A DNA stretch of 64,000 nucleotides, from assembly GCF_900100395.1 (NCBI RefSeq), contig NZ_FNFB01000006.1:62001-126000 (forward strand), written 5' to 3'. The first letter of the stretch is position 1. Each line of letters starts with the position of its first letter. This stretch comes from Nonomuraea maritima. GTDB taxonomy: Bacteria > Actinomycetota > Actinomycetes > Streptosporangiales > Streptosporangiaceae. The notes under the pieces were generated by a model, which made no database searches, was not told where the DNA came from, and was given only the letters and a program-made list of their open reading frames with translations. Below are positions 26,601 to 34,614 of this stretch, in pieces. Position numbers and translations under genes: made by a program.

Positions 26601-26674
26601 GGGGGAAGTGCGTGCGCGTGTCGGGCAGCACCGGCTCGGGCAGCACCAGCACCTCCTGGGGCAACTGCGGCTGA
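23639..26674 (+). CDS. Membrane pseudokinase with long Pro/Gly-rich linker and SapA-like ectodomain
   Basis: A 1011-residue protein. Residues 10-230 are an STPK fold with LGQGPRGEVF and VAIK (K44), but the region of helix C holds a low-complexity insert. The HRD motif is HRS (158-160, catalytic Asp lost), with Asn165 kept, and DFG is DAA (177-179), so it is probably inactive. Residues ~235-700 are disordered Pro/Gly/Ser repeats. A membrane helix lies at ~708-727, then Thr/Pro repeats (five RTSARPTPT-type units), and a Cys-containing domain (~908-1011, ACGSGFVV to SWGNCG) resembling spore-associated protein SapA. The ATG at 23639 follows AAAGGGCGGG. It lies between mycP and eccC. Confidence 0.8.
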   Translation: MLPLRPEDPERIGAFEIIGLLGQGPRGEVFLGREADDAPTVAIKLLPALTQPDPDVSARSAPVASAGSGQAPSAEPGSGSEVPAGLPAAQRVSSSYVARVLDTGSLDGRPYIVREYVEGRSLARAIADDGPLSGDALERIAIGVLTALSAVHLAGLSHRSLTPHNVILGPDGPRVTDAAVGEPVGEVAYQAPEQLKGIPYGPHADVFAWAATIVFAATGEPPFDGREAVLDAEPEVGVGVGVEAELMRRVLLAAMAKEAGSRPTAYSALMQILGHPADPTPPTQNPTPSTQRTTPPPTTSTPDAQPATPAPVSATTTAAPASSDPSADPAPEGSTSAPAGSAADPVPVGSASASAGSAPDPASAGSAAEPGSVGDVPASAVVASTPNPDSADSAPEPDSADAAQGAVRGSRGDSGPGPVPGSVAEGSKQGPVNGAGPVSGPAPGSGSDSDSGSGSDSGPVSAESERGPGSGPVSAESERGPGSGQGFVAGPGSGAVAGPRAGAGAGAGPVPGGPVAGSAAGSGPLAGPVQGGTSGEPVVGVPMSGPGPFGVPPQGPMQVPPPHGPGPMQVLPPQGPGQGPMQVLPPQGPMQAPPGPMQVPPPQGPGQGPMQVLPPRGPGQVLPPQGPPHGPMQVLPPQGPSQGVPSQGPPPGAVQGPLSGVPVAGVPQRAEAPMWGPPEDGPPPPYAVRGEAVSPRPSSQVPRRGFPMMVVAGVGVVALVAAVGLWGANRYVELNQVNSASVAQPGTTPVPMPTPTGPQGADQAGDPRTQPEADVPWATNDQSVGPMQLPSEWTSASPTVPELTTVPTVPVVPTQPVVVPTSRPTATGKRTASPRKTPTPSRKPQATRTSARPTPTRTSAKPTPTRTSARPTPTRTSARPTPTRTTAAPTPTKSSAKPTVAAQAQNPYTPTAACGSGFVVQRSSSFAGGVTYQLWNDSTGENCAVTMKTADIGVRTSVSVKLEVQGGGTLTDSGSFDYYAGPVTLPARGKCVRVSGSTGSGSTSTSWGNCG
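25280..25580 (+). repeat. Intragenic Pro-Gln-Gly repeat region of the pseudokinase gene
   Basis: Degenerate tandem repeats encoding units such as GPMQVLPPQGPG, about ten copies, on the cytoplasmic side of the membrane helix. The DNA is repetitive enough for slippage, and the linker length probably varies between strains. Confidence 0.8.
26170..26320 (+). repeat. Intragenic Thr-Pro repeat (wall-spanning stalk)
   Basis: About five 27-30-bp repeats encoding RTSARPTPT-type nonapeptides, on the predicted outer side of the membrane helix. Such Thr/Pro stalks commonly carry surface domains through the peptidoglycan. Confidence 0.75.
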
Positions 26675-26749
26675 GCGGTTCGCCCGATCGCGCCAGGCCC
26701 GGAGCCGGCCGGTTGTCGCGCGCGGGGGCCGGTGGGTGCGTGGTGCGCG

Positions 26750-27841
26750 TCAGTAGCCGACGTAGCCCAGGCCCTGTCTGGTGTTGGCCACGCCGGGGAC
26801 GTTCGCGACCGAGCCGTAGCGGGAGATCGCGTAGCGGACGCCGGCGATGATGTTGTCCACCGGGTCGTAGATGTCGCGGTGGCCGGGCAGCGCGTGCGCG
26901 TTGAACGTCGGGTCGATGGTCTGCATGAGTCCTTTGGACGGCGTGCCCTGGGCCGCGTTCGAGTCCCAGTTGTTGATCGCATGGGGGTTGCCGCCCGACT
27001 CGTGCCGCACGATCGTCCAGATGTCGTCGGGGTTCATCTTCGAGGCCGGCACCCCGTGGCGGGCCAGGATCGCGATGGCCTCCTCGATCCACTTCCTGAC
27101 CTGCTCGGTCGGCGCGGGCCCGCCGCCGGCCGGCGGCGGGCCGCTCGGTCCGTACGAGGGGGCATGAGCGGCGGCCGGGGCGCCGGACAGGGCGGTGGTC
27201 GCGGGGACGCCGCCGCGCTCCTGGTAGCCGGGTTCGCGCAGCCATTCGATGCGCCGGCCGGGCGCGGGCGTGAACTCCTGGCGGGAGACGTCAGGAATGG
27301 CGCGGAAGGTGGGGCCGTGCTCGTCCACGAACTGTTTGACGGTGTTCTTCGCCTTTGTCACGGCCTCGTCGGCGCTGTCCACCCACTCCTGCGCAGCCGT
27401 CCTCGCCTGGCCGACCAGCCTGGCCAGGCCAGGCCGCAGGTCGGCCTCGGTGGCGTCGGGCTGGTCGGCGTAGAAGCGCCTGCGGTAGTTCGCCAGGCTG
27501 GTGTCCAGGTCGCGGCAGATCGCGGCGATCTCCGTGCGCGCCTCGCGCAGCGCGGAGGCGGCCGACTCCAGGGCGGCGGCGGAGCCGGTCAGGGCCGCCC
27601 GGAGCGAGCCCGCCGCGGCGCCGTACCTGCCCATGTACGTGACGAACTGCTGGGCCGAGCGGCCCCGCCAGGCGTCGTCCGCCGTACGGACCGCCGCCGA
27701 CATCCCGCCCGCGAACTCCTCGATCTCGCCGGCCACGCTCCGCCAGGCGCGCGCGAGGTCGTCGATGTCTCCCGGCGCGCCGGTCACCTTCCGCAGCATC
27801 GCGTCCAGCTCGTCCCTCCCCGGCGCCGGGCCGGCGCTCAC
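26750..27841 (-). CDS. WXG100-like domain fused to lytic transglycosylase (SLT) domain
   Basis: A 363-residue protein. Residues 1-150 form a helical ESX-substrate-like domain with WRG at 58-60. Residues ~190-245 are a Pro/Gly linker. Residues ~247-363 are a soluble-lytic-transglycosylase fold with catalytic Glu281 (IVRHESGGNPHAINNWD), then GLMQTIDPTF and the ISRYGSV repeat end. It probably cleaves peptidoglycan to let the machine or its substrates through and, lacking a signal peptide, may itself be a type VII substrate. The GTG overlaps the stop of the upstream gene (GTGA). It converges with the pseudokinase gene. Confidence 0.85.
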   Translation of the reverse strand: MSAGPAPGRDELDAMLRKVTGAPGDIDDLARAWRSVAGEIEEFAGGMSAAVRTADDAWRGRSAQQFVTYMGRYGAAAGSLRAALTGSAAALESAASALREARTEIAAICRDLDTSLANYRRRFYADQPDATEADLRPGLARLVGQARTAAQEWVDSADEAVTKAKNTVKQFVDEHGPTFRAIPDVSRQEFTPAPGRRIEWLREPGYQERGGVPATTALSGAPAAAHAPSYGPSGPPPAGGGPAPTEQVRKWIEEAIAILARHGVPASKMNPDDIWTIVRHESGGNPHAINNWDSNAAQGTPSKGLMQTIDPTFNAHALPGHRDIYDPVDNIIAGVRYAISRYGSVANVPGVANTRQGLGYVGY

Positions 27842-28170
27842 GAGGTGGCCCGGTGCGCGGTGCGGACGTTCTCCTCGACGCTGCTCAGCCCGCCCTCGAC
27901 CCCTTTGAGCTTCCGGCGGGCGGCGTCCATCTCGCCGATGATCGTGTCCCACACCCGGCCGGCCTCCGCGGCCAGCGCCGCGGAGTCGTCCAGCGCGCCG
28001 AAGGTCTCCCTGGCGACGGGCGTGCGCTGGTTGCGTACCTCGCCGCGGTCGTCGTAGGTCAGCTCGCCGGGATTGCGGTCGGTCAGGATGTCCAGGTACT
28101 GGCCGGCGGTCACGTAGATGGCCGTACGGCACTTCTCCAGCGCCGACAGGTGGAGGTCAAGATCGGCCAT
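27838..28170 (-). CDS. Small ESX-associated helical protein
   Basis: A 110-residue protein, all-helical by composition, with an N-terminal helix (DLHLSALEKCRTAIYVTAGQ) and a C-terminal helix (VWDTIIGEMDAARRKLKGVE) of WXG100 length, but no clear WXG turn. Its position between eccC (14-nt overlap) and the WXG-transglycosylase gene (4-nt overlap) makes co-translation certain and suggests a partner or chaperone for that fusion. Confidence 0.7.
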   Translation of the reverse strand: MADLDLHLSALEKCRTAIYVTAGQYLDILTDRNPGELTYDDRGEVRNQRTPVARETFGALDDSAALAAEAGRVWDTIIGEMDAARRKLKGVEGGLSSVEENVRTAHRATS

Positions 28171-31100
28171 GCGCCGCCCCCTCGGTGTCCAGGTACGCGG
28201 TCTGCATCAGCCGGGAGCCGTGCCGGCGGTCCACGAGGTGGCCCCGGCCCGGCGGGAGCGGCTGCGGGCGGACGTTGCCGAACAGGAAGCCCTCGTCCCG
28301 GCTGCCCGACATGAGCAGCGCGGGCGTGGCCATGTCCTTCAGGCGCTGGATGACCGGGTCGAACATGGCCCGCCCTGCGCCGCCCATCTGGCGCGACAGC
28401 ACCAGGTGCAGACCGATGTCGCGGGCCTGCGGCAGCAGGTCGACCAGCGGTGTCAGCGGGTTGGACGAGGTCGCGACCAGGTCGTAGTCGTCGACGACGA
28501 TGTACAGGTCGGAGCCCTGCCACCAGCTGCGGTCGCGCAGCTGCTCGGGCGTCAGGTCGGCCGGGGGCAGGCGGCTCAGCAGGGCGCCCCTCGCGTCGTT
28601 GATCAGGTCGGCGGCGGCGGCGCTGGAGGCCGCGTAGCCGATGCGGTGCGGGGTGGCCGCCGAGTCGAGCAGCGACCGGCGGTAGTCGACCACGATCATC
28701 ATGGCCTGGCTCGGCTCCTTCCTGGCCACCAGGCCCTCCGCGATGAGCCGCAGCAGGTTCGACTTGCCGCTCTCGTTCTCGCCGAAGACCACGAAGTGCG
28801 GGTCGGCGTCGAAGTCGAGCGACACGGGGGCGAGGGTCGCCTCGTCGATGCCGATGGGGATCCGCTCGGGCTCCTCGGGCAGCGACGAGACGGGCAGTAC
28901 GGCGGGCAGCAGCCTGACCGGCGGCGCGGGCGGCCCCTGCCACGACTCCCGCACGGCCGTGACCAGCGCACGGGCGCCCGCCGCCAGGTCGGTGACGTCC
29001 TGCACCGCGTCGATCCTGGGCAGCGCGGTCAGGAAGTGGAAGCCGTCCTTGGTCAGCCCGCGCCCCGGCGCGCCTTCTGGCACCGCCAGGGCCTTCTTCC
29101 TGCTCACCTCCGACTCGTAGGCGTCGCCGAGCTTCAGCTCGATCTTGGTGCCGAGCAGGTCGCGGACGCTGGGCCGGAACTCCGACCACTTGTTGCTCGC
29201 GGCGACGAGGTGGATGCCGTAGCCGAGCCCGCGGGCGGCGAGGTCGGTGATCACCGGCTCCAGCGAGTCGAACTCCTGCCGCAGCGTCAGCCAGCCGTCC
29301 ACGACCAGCAGCACGTCGCCCCAGCCGTCGCCCTCGATCGCGCCTTCCGCGCACAGCCGGCGGTAGGCCGCCATCGACTCGACGCCCTGCTCGGCGAAGT
29401 CGCGTTCGCGCCGCTCCAGGAGGGCGCCCAGCTCGGCCACCGTGCGCCGTACGCGTTCCGGGTCGAGGCGGGTGGCCACGCCGCCGACGTGCGGCAGCCC
29501 TTCCAGCGACGCCAGCGCGCCGCCGCCGAAGTCGAGGCAGTAGAACTGCACCTCGCGCGGGGTGTGCATGAGCGCCATGCTCGCCACCAGCGTGCGCAGC
29601 ACCGTGCTCTTGCCGCTCTGGGTGCCTCCGGCCACGCCGACGTGCCCGCCCGCTCCTGAGACGTCCAGCCAGTACGGGTCGCGGCGCTGCTCGAACGGCT
29701 TGTCGATGATCCCGATGACGGCGTGCAGCTTGCCCCTGCCCTGCCAGCCGGCCGTGGTGAGCCCGTGCTCGGGCGTGACCGACAGCGGCGGCAGCAGATG
29801 CGCCAGGGTGGGCGGCTCGGCCAGCGGCGGCAGCCAGATGCGGTGCGCGGCGGGGCCGTGCCCGGCCAGTCGGCTCACGACGACGTCGAGCAGGCTGCGC
29901 TGCCCCGCGGAGGCGGGTTCGTCGTCCGGCTCCTCCTCGTCGTCGGCGGGTTCGGGCGGCTCGGGCAGCGGCACCAGGTCCGGGCCGTACTCGACGACCT
30001 CGCGTACGGGGGCCTGGGCGCCGGACGCGACGGCCTGCGCGGGGTCGCCGTGGTGGGCGCCCGACACGTACGCGGCCTTGAACCTCGTCATGCCGGTCGT
30101 GTCGAACTTCAGGTATCCGTTGCCCGGCGCGGACGGCAGCTCGTACGCGTCCGCCACACCCAGCACGACCCGGCTCTCCATGGCGGAGAACGTCCGCAGG
30201 CCGATCCGGTACGACAGATGCGTGTCGAGGCCGCGCAGCCGTCCCTCCTCCAGCCGCTGCGAGGCCAGCAGGAGGTGCACGCCGAGCGAGCGGCCGAGGC
30301 GGCCGATCATGACGAACAGGTCGACGAACTCGGGCTTGGCGGCCAGCAGCTCGCTGAACTCGTCAAGCACGATGAACAGCGTCGGCAGCGGGCGCAGGTC
30401 GGCGCCCTGCTCGCGGGCGCGCTCGTAGTCGCGCAGCGAGGCGAAGTTGCCCGAGGCGCGCAGCAGTTCCTGCCGCCGCACCATTTCGCCGTGCAGGGCG
30501 TCGTGCATGCGGTCGACCAGGGGGAGCTCGTCCTCCAGGTTGGTGATGACGGCCGAGACGTGTGAGAGCGACTCGAGCCCGAGGAAGGTCGCGCCGCCCT
30601 TGAAGTCGACGAGCACGAAGTTCAGGATCTCGGACGAGTGCGTGATGGCCAGGCCGAGGACGAGCGTGCGCAGCAGCTCCGACTTGCCGGAGCCGGTCGC
30701 GCCGATGACCAGGCCGTGCGGCCCCATGCCGCCCTGCGCCGACTCCTTGATGTCGAGCTCGACCACCCGGCCGTCGCCGCCCAGGCCGATGGGCACCCGC
30801 AGCCTGTTGCGGCCGGCTCGCGGCTGCCAGGTGAGGGCGGGCTGGATGAGCGCCGGGTCGCCCACGCCGAGCAGGTCGGTGAGCGTCATGTTGGTGCCGA
30901 GCAGGTCCTGCGTCTCGCCGCCCGAGCCGGCCGAGGCGCGCAAGGGGGCGAGCTGCCTGGCCAGGCCCTCGGCGCGGGCGTAGTCGAGGACGTCGGGATC
31001 GCCGAGGCGGGTCGTGGACTGCTTGCCCGCGTGGTCGATCCGCACCATGTGGAACCCGTCCTGCCGGATCTCCAGCCGCAGCGTGGCGGCCTCCTCGACC

Positions 31101-32149
31101 GGGGCCGCCGCGTCTGACAGGTCGATCACCGTGACACCCTGGATGGCGTCCCCGCCCAGCTGAGAGTCGTGCGGAACCTGGCCGCCGTCCACGATCACCA
31201 CGTGGTACGGCAGCGCGTCGGAGCTCCCGCCCGGCCGGAACCTGGCCCGGTCCTTCATGTCGTCGCCCACGAGCTGGTCGAGCGCCGTCATGGTCTCGCT
31301 CATGAGCCGTACCTGTCCGGCCGCGTCCACCTCCTCGGGGTGCAGGGCGTGCGGCAGCCACTTGACCCAGTCCCAGTGCGCCATCCGCTCCTTGCCCGCG
31401 CACACCATCACCCGCATGTCGTCGGGGGAGTGGAAGACGACCAGCTGCGCGATCATCGCGCGGACCAGGGCACGTACGGCGCGCGGGTCGCCGCTCAGGT
31501 TGATGCGGGAGAACGAGTCGAGCGCGACCGCCACCGGCAGCCCGGCCACGGTGGAGTGCGCCCGTACGAACCGGCGCAGCGCGCCCGCGGTCAGCGCGTC
31601 GAGGTCCTCGACGGGCTTGGTGTCGGGCGGTACGAGCTGCACGGCCAGCTTCTGCACACCCGTGCCCAGCCGTACGGTGCCGAAGTCGTCGTCGCGAGGC
31701 CTGCGCTCCCACAGGCGGGGGCCCATGGCCACCCACCACAGGGTGTCGGGTGCCGGGCCGCTCCACTCGAGGGCCTCGCGCTGCTGGACGGCGGCCTTGC
31801 GGACGCGTCTGCGGATCTGCGACAGGTAACGGAAGTAGTCGCGGCGCAGCCCGTTGAGCCGGTCGCGGCGCTCGCCCGAGCTGCGGCCGAACTGGCCGAG
31901 GGTCATGCCCAGCATGGAGACGGCGAACAGGCCGCTGGCGACGTACATCAGGGGGTTGGCGTGGCCGCTCGCGGTGAACATCAGGCCCATGGCCGCGCCG
32001 CCCGCCAGCATCGGGACGTACATGAGCATCCCCGCCAGGCCGGCCGGCTGGACCTCGGGGATCTCGGGCGGTGATTCGAGCAGGATCTCGCCGCGGGGTG
32101 GCTGGGGACTCGGCCGGCGCTCAGGCCGTCGTACGACAACGATGCTCAC
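28157..32149 (-). CDS. eccC: Type VII secretion ATPase EccC (FtsK/SpoIIIE, three ATPase domains)
   Basis: The motor and substrate receptor of the ESX inner-membrane complex, 1330 residues in one chain. Two membrane helices lie at about 37-60 and 65-85. Three FtsK-type domains carry intact P-loops: GATGSGKS (483-490, with LFIVLDEFSE as Walker B near 592-600), GGTQSGKS (841-848) and GENESGKS (1123-1130). In the EccC of Thermomonospora curvata, studied in the same order, the third domain binds the EsxB signal and the first does work. The GTG follows AGGAGGG by about 11 nt. It is divergent from eccD. Confidence 0.95.
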   Translation of the reverse strand: MSIVVVRRPERRPSPQPPRGEILLESPPEIPEVQPAGLAGMLMYVPMLAGGAAMGLMFTASGHANPLMYVASGLFAVSMLGMTLGQFGRSSGERRDRLNGLRRDYFRYLSQIRRRVRKAAVQQREALEWSGPAPDTLWWVAMGPRLWERRPRDDDFGTVRLGTGVQKLAVQLVPPDTKPVEDLDALTAGALRRFVRAHSTVAGLPVAVALDSFSRINLSGDPRAVRALVRAMIAQLVVFHSPDDMRVMVCAGKERMAHWDWVKWLPHALHPEEVDAAGQVRLMSETMTALDQLVGDDMKDRARFRPGGSSDALPYHVVIVDGGQVPHDSQLGGDAIQGVTVIDLSDAAAPVEEAATLRLEIRQDGFHMVRIDHAGKQSTTRLGDPDVLDYARAEGLARQLAPLRASAGSGGETQDLLGTNMTLTDLLGVGDPALIQPALTWQPRAGRNRLRVPIGLGGDGRVVELDIKESAQGGMGPHGLVIGATGSGKSELLRTLVLGLAITHSSEILNFVLVDFKGGATFLGLESLSHVSAVITNLEDELPLVDRMHDALHGEMVRRQELLRASGNFASLRDYERAREQGADLRPLPTLFIVLDEFSELLAAKPEFVDLFVMIGRLGRSLGVHLLLASQRLEEGRLRGLDTHLSYRIGLRTFSAMESRVVLGVADAYELPSAPGNGYLKFDTTGMTRFKAAYVSGAHHGDPAQAVASGAQAPVREVVEYGPDLVPLPEPPEPADDEEEPDDEPASAGQRSLLDVVVSRLAGHGPAAHRIWLPPLAEPPTLAHLLPPLSVTPEHGLTTAGWQGRGKLHAVIGIIDKPFEQRRDPYWLDVSGAGGHVGVAGGTQSGKSTVLRTLVASMALMHTPREVQFYCLDFGGGALASLEGLPHVGGVATRLDPERVRRTVAELGALLERRERDFAEQGVESMAAYRRLCAEGAIEGDGWGDVLLVVDGWLTLRQEFDSLEPVITDLAARGLGYGIHLVAASNKWSEFRPSVRDLLGTKIELKLGDAYESEVSRKKALAVPEGAPGRGLTKDGFHFLTALPRIDAVQDVTDLAAGARALVTAVRESWQGPPAPPVRLLPAVLPVSSLPEEPERIPIGIDEATLAPVSLDFDADPHFVVFGENESGKSNLLRLIAEGLVARKEPSQAMMIVVDYRRSLLDSAATPHRIGYAASSAAAADLINDARGALLSRLPPADLTPEQLRDRSWWQGSDLYIVVDDYDLVATSSNPLTPLVDLLPQARDIGLHLVLSRQMGGAGRAMFDPVIQRLKDMATPALLMSGSRDEGFLFGNVRPQPLPPGRGHLVDRRHGSRLMQTAYLDTEGAAHGRS

Positions 32150-32251
32150 TCGCGGGACAACCCTCCTGTCACCTGAGACACTTTCTTACCAGATACGGCT
32201 ATGTTCGCCATGCCGTCTTTCTTAGGATTTGTCGTCGTTTCTGGAGTGGCC
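32150..32251. promoter_or_regulatory. Divergent eccC/eccD promoter region
   Basis: This 102-bp gap is relatively AT-rich around 32175-32240. Ribosome sites are AGGAGGG (minus strand, for eccC) and CTGGAG (plus strand, for eccD). A GATACGGCT/TATGTT element at 32193-32206 may hold a -10 for the plus strand. It is a likely shared control point for the core machinery genes. Confidence 0.35.
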
Positions 32252-33721
32252 GTGACCTCGCTCGCCCACCAGCCGATGCCTCCGGGACCGCCGCAGCCAC
32301 CGATGCACCCCGGCGGGCACCCGCAGGCGCGAGCGCCGATGTCGCCGCTGGCTCCGCTGTGCCACGTCACGATCGTGGCCCCGCGCCGCCGGGTGGACCT
32401 CGCGCTGCCGGTCGACGTACCGCTGCCGCACGTGCTTCCCGGGCTGCTGCGGGCGGTCGGCGAGGCCGGCGGCGACGCGGCCGCCGCGCCCGGCTGGGTG
32501 CTGCAGCGCCTCGGCGGCGCGCCGTTCGACCTGGGGCAGACGCTCGCCGCGCTGGGCGTGCTGGACGGCGAGATCCTCTACCTGCGGCCACGCCAGTCGG
32601 CGCTGCCGCCCGCGCTCTACGACGACGTGGCCGACGTGGTCGCCACCGGCGTGAAGGAGAGCACCGGCAAGTGGGAGAGCCGGCACACCAGGGCGCTGGG
32701 CGCGGGCGCGGCGGCCGTGCTGCTCGCGCTCGGGGTGCCCGTGCTCGTGCTGTCCGGGAGCCCGCCGCTCGGCGTCACCGTGGTCGCGGGAATGCTGGCC
32801 GCGCTGCTGCTCGGCGTAGCCGCGGCGTTGTCGCGGGCGGTCGGCGACTCCTCGGCGGGCGCGCTGATCGGCTACGCCGCCCTCCCGTACGCGTTCCTTG
32901 CCGGGTTGGAGGGACTGGTCAGCGGCTCCACGCCGAGCGGGTTGGGCGCGCCCCACCTGCTGGCCGCGCTGACCTGCACCGCGCTCGCGGCCACGATCGG
33001 CGGCGCGGTGGTGGCCGACGGCGTGGCGGGCTTCCTCGGAGCGGCCGTCGCGGCCGTGGCGGGCTCCGTCGCGGCGGCCGTGGTGATGGTGTTCGCGGCG
33101 CCTCCGGCCGGCGTGGCCGCCATGGCCGTGACGGTGCTGATCGCGCTCAGCCCGCTGATCCCGACGCTGGCGTTCCGGATCGCCCGGGTGCCGCTGCCGG
33201 CGATGCCCACCAACGCCGAGGAGCTGCGCGCCGACAACCAGCGGCTCGACAGCGAGGCGATCCTGGCCAGGACCGCCCAGGCCGGCAGGTACGCCACCGG
33301 CATGGTCATCGGCATCGCGCTGACCGCGATCGGCGCCCTCGTCCACCTCGTCACCACGCCCGGCTGGATGGCCGGCTCGATGGCCGTCGTGCTCTCGCTG
33401 GTCCTGCTGCTGCGCGCCCGCGTGTTCCACGGGCTCGGTCAGCGGCTCTGGCTGTTGTGCTCGGGCCTCGGCGGCCTCGCGGCCATGGCGTTCACCCTCG
33501 CCGACGGCGCCGGGGTCGTGGGCGCGGCGGCGGTGGTGATGGTGCTGCTGTGGCTCGCCATGCTGGTCGTCGGCCTGGGGCTGTGGCTGCCGTCCGGACG
33601 GTTGTCGCCGTTCTGGGGGCGTGCGGGCGAGATCGTGGACGTCATCCTGCTGGTCGCACTGTTCCCGCTCGCGCTCGGCGTGCTCGACCTCTACGTCTGG
33701 ATCCGCGGGCTCGCGGGGTAG
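32252..33721 (+). CDS. eccD: Type VII secretion integral membrane protein EccD
   Basis: A 489-residue protein with a ubiquitin-like N-terminal domain (about 30-115, starting CHVTIVAPRRRVDLALP) and about eleven membrane helices, the normal EccD plan; EccD dimers form the membrane vestibule of the ESX complex. The NAEELRADNQRLDSEAILARTAQA loop in the middle is a typical cytoplasmic segment. The GTG at 32252 follows GGAG; the in-frame ATG at 32201 would add a hydrophobic leader not seen in the family. Confidence 0.9.
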   Translation: MTSLAHQPMPPGPPQPPMHPGGHPQARAPMSPLAPLCHVTIVAPRRRVDLALPVDVPLPHVLPGLLRAVGEAGGDAAAAPGWVLQRLGGAPFDLGQTLAALGVLDGEILYLRPRQSALPPALYDDVADVVATGVKESTGKWESRHTRALGAGAAAVLLALGVPVLVLSGSPPLGVTVVAGMLAALLLGVAAALSRAVGDSSAGALIGYAALPYAFLAGLEGLVSGSTPSGLGAPHLLAALTCTALAATIGGAVVADGVAGFLGAAVAAVAGSVAAAVVMVFAAPPAGVAAMAVTVLIALSPLIPTLAFRIARVPLPAMPTNAEELRADNQRLDSEAILARTAQAGRYATGMVIGIALTAIGALVHLVTTPGWMAGSMAVVLSLVLLLRARVFHGLGQRLWLLCSGLGGLAAMAFTLADGAGVVGAAAVVMVLLWLAMLVVGLGLWLPSGRLSPFWGRAGEIVDVILLVALFPLALGVLDLYVWIRGLAG

Positions 33722-33745
33722 GGCGCCGCGCCCCTTCACCGCCGG

Positions 33746-34165
33746 TCAGGCGTCGCGGGGGTCGGTGGCGGCCATGCGGCGCAGCCGCTCGTTCCGGTCG
33801 GCGCTCTCCGTCCTGAACGCCTCGTGGAACTCCTCGAACTGCCGCGCGATCTCCGCCGGCCCGAGCGTGTGCGCGTCCGGCACGGCCAGCAGCTCGCGGG
33901 CCTGGCGGTCCTGGTCGTCCTGCGCCTGACGGACCGCCTGGACGACCTCCTCCGCCAGGGCGGCGGTGTCGAGGCGCAGGACGCGCGGCGAGAACGCCAC
34001 GCTCCGCAGGCGGCCGTCGGCGTCCACGACCGCGGAGGTCAGGCCGCTGCGGCTCTCGCCCTTGCCGCTGACGTGGCGCAGGTTCGCGGACGCCTCGGCG
34101 AGGCGGCGCAGCTCCCGCTCGTTCTCGCGCAGCAGCTCGTCCACGTCGTGTTCGGTGAAGTCCAT
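33746..34165 (-). CDS. YbaB/EbfC family protein (T7SS-associated)
   Basis: A 139-residue protein with the small alpha-beta-alpha YbaB fold: helix NERELRRLAEASANLRHV, strands GLTSAVVDADGRLRSVAFSPRV, and a long charged C-terminal helix. Family members bind DNA or act as chaperones; EspL of the mycobacterial ESX-1 locus belongs to this family. It is encoded convergently with eccD and divergently from two substrate-like genes, so a substrate-stabilising role is a reasonable inference. Confidence 0.72.
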   Translation of the reverse strand: MDFTEHDVDELLRENERELRRLAEASANLRHVSGKGESRSGLTSAVVDADGRLRSVAFSPRVLRLDTAALAEEVVQAVRQAQDDQDRQARELLAVPDAHTLGPAEIARQFEEFHEAFRTESADRNERLRRMAATDPRDA

Positions 34166-34290
34166 GGGCGTCACGTCATCGGCGTCCGGTGAACCGCGGG
34201 TGAGCCGGGGCCGTCGGGGTGCTGAAGCGGATGTGAAGATCACGGCAAGCGATCGACGGCCGCCGGTTCGGCTGACAAGAATCCGGATTT

Positions 34291-34614
34291 ATGACGATCA
34301 AGCAGGCGACTCCAGGACAGGACCTCTTCGTCACCTCCTCCACCATCGCGCACACCCGCGAGCGCATCGACGAGGAGTTGCTGACGGCTCTGGAGTTCGT
34401 CCACGGGCTCCAGGCCCTCACCGCCGTCGACGGGCTCGGTTTCGGGATGATCGGCGGCGCGATGATCGGCGGCGCGTACGAGGAGTTCCGCACCTGGGCC
34501 GGCACCACCCTCGGCGAGGCCGAGCAGGCGGTGCGGAGCTGGACCCAGGCTCTGGAGCGGGCCAGGCGCAACTGGCGGGCGGCCGAGGAGGCCAGCATCG
34601 TGAGGTATCGCTGA
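34291..34614 (+). CDS. Small helical ESX substrate-like protein
   Basis: A 107-residue protein with two helices (TIAHTRERIDEELLTALEFVHGL and FRTWAGTTLGEAEQAVRSWTQALERARRNW) joined by a glycine-rich hydrophobic turn GLGFGMIGGAMIGGAY instead of WXG. The same turn and second helix occur in the N-terminal part of the protein at 40810. Its TGA overlaps the ATG of the following membrane-protein gene by one base. Function unknown; it is probably co-exported or partnered with the next protein. Confidence 0.65.
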   Translation: MTIKQATPGQDLFVTSSTIAHTRERIDEELLTALEFVHGLQALTAVDGLGFGMIGGAMIGGAYEEFRTWAGTTLGEAEQAVRSWTQALERARRNWRAAEEASIVRYR

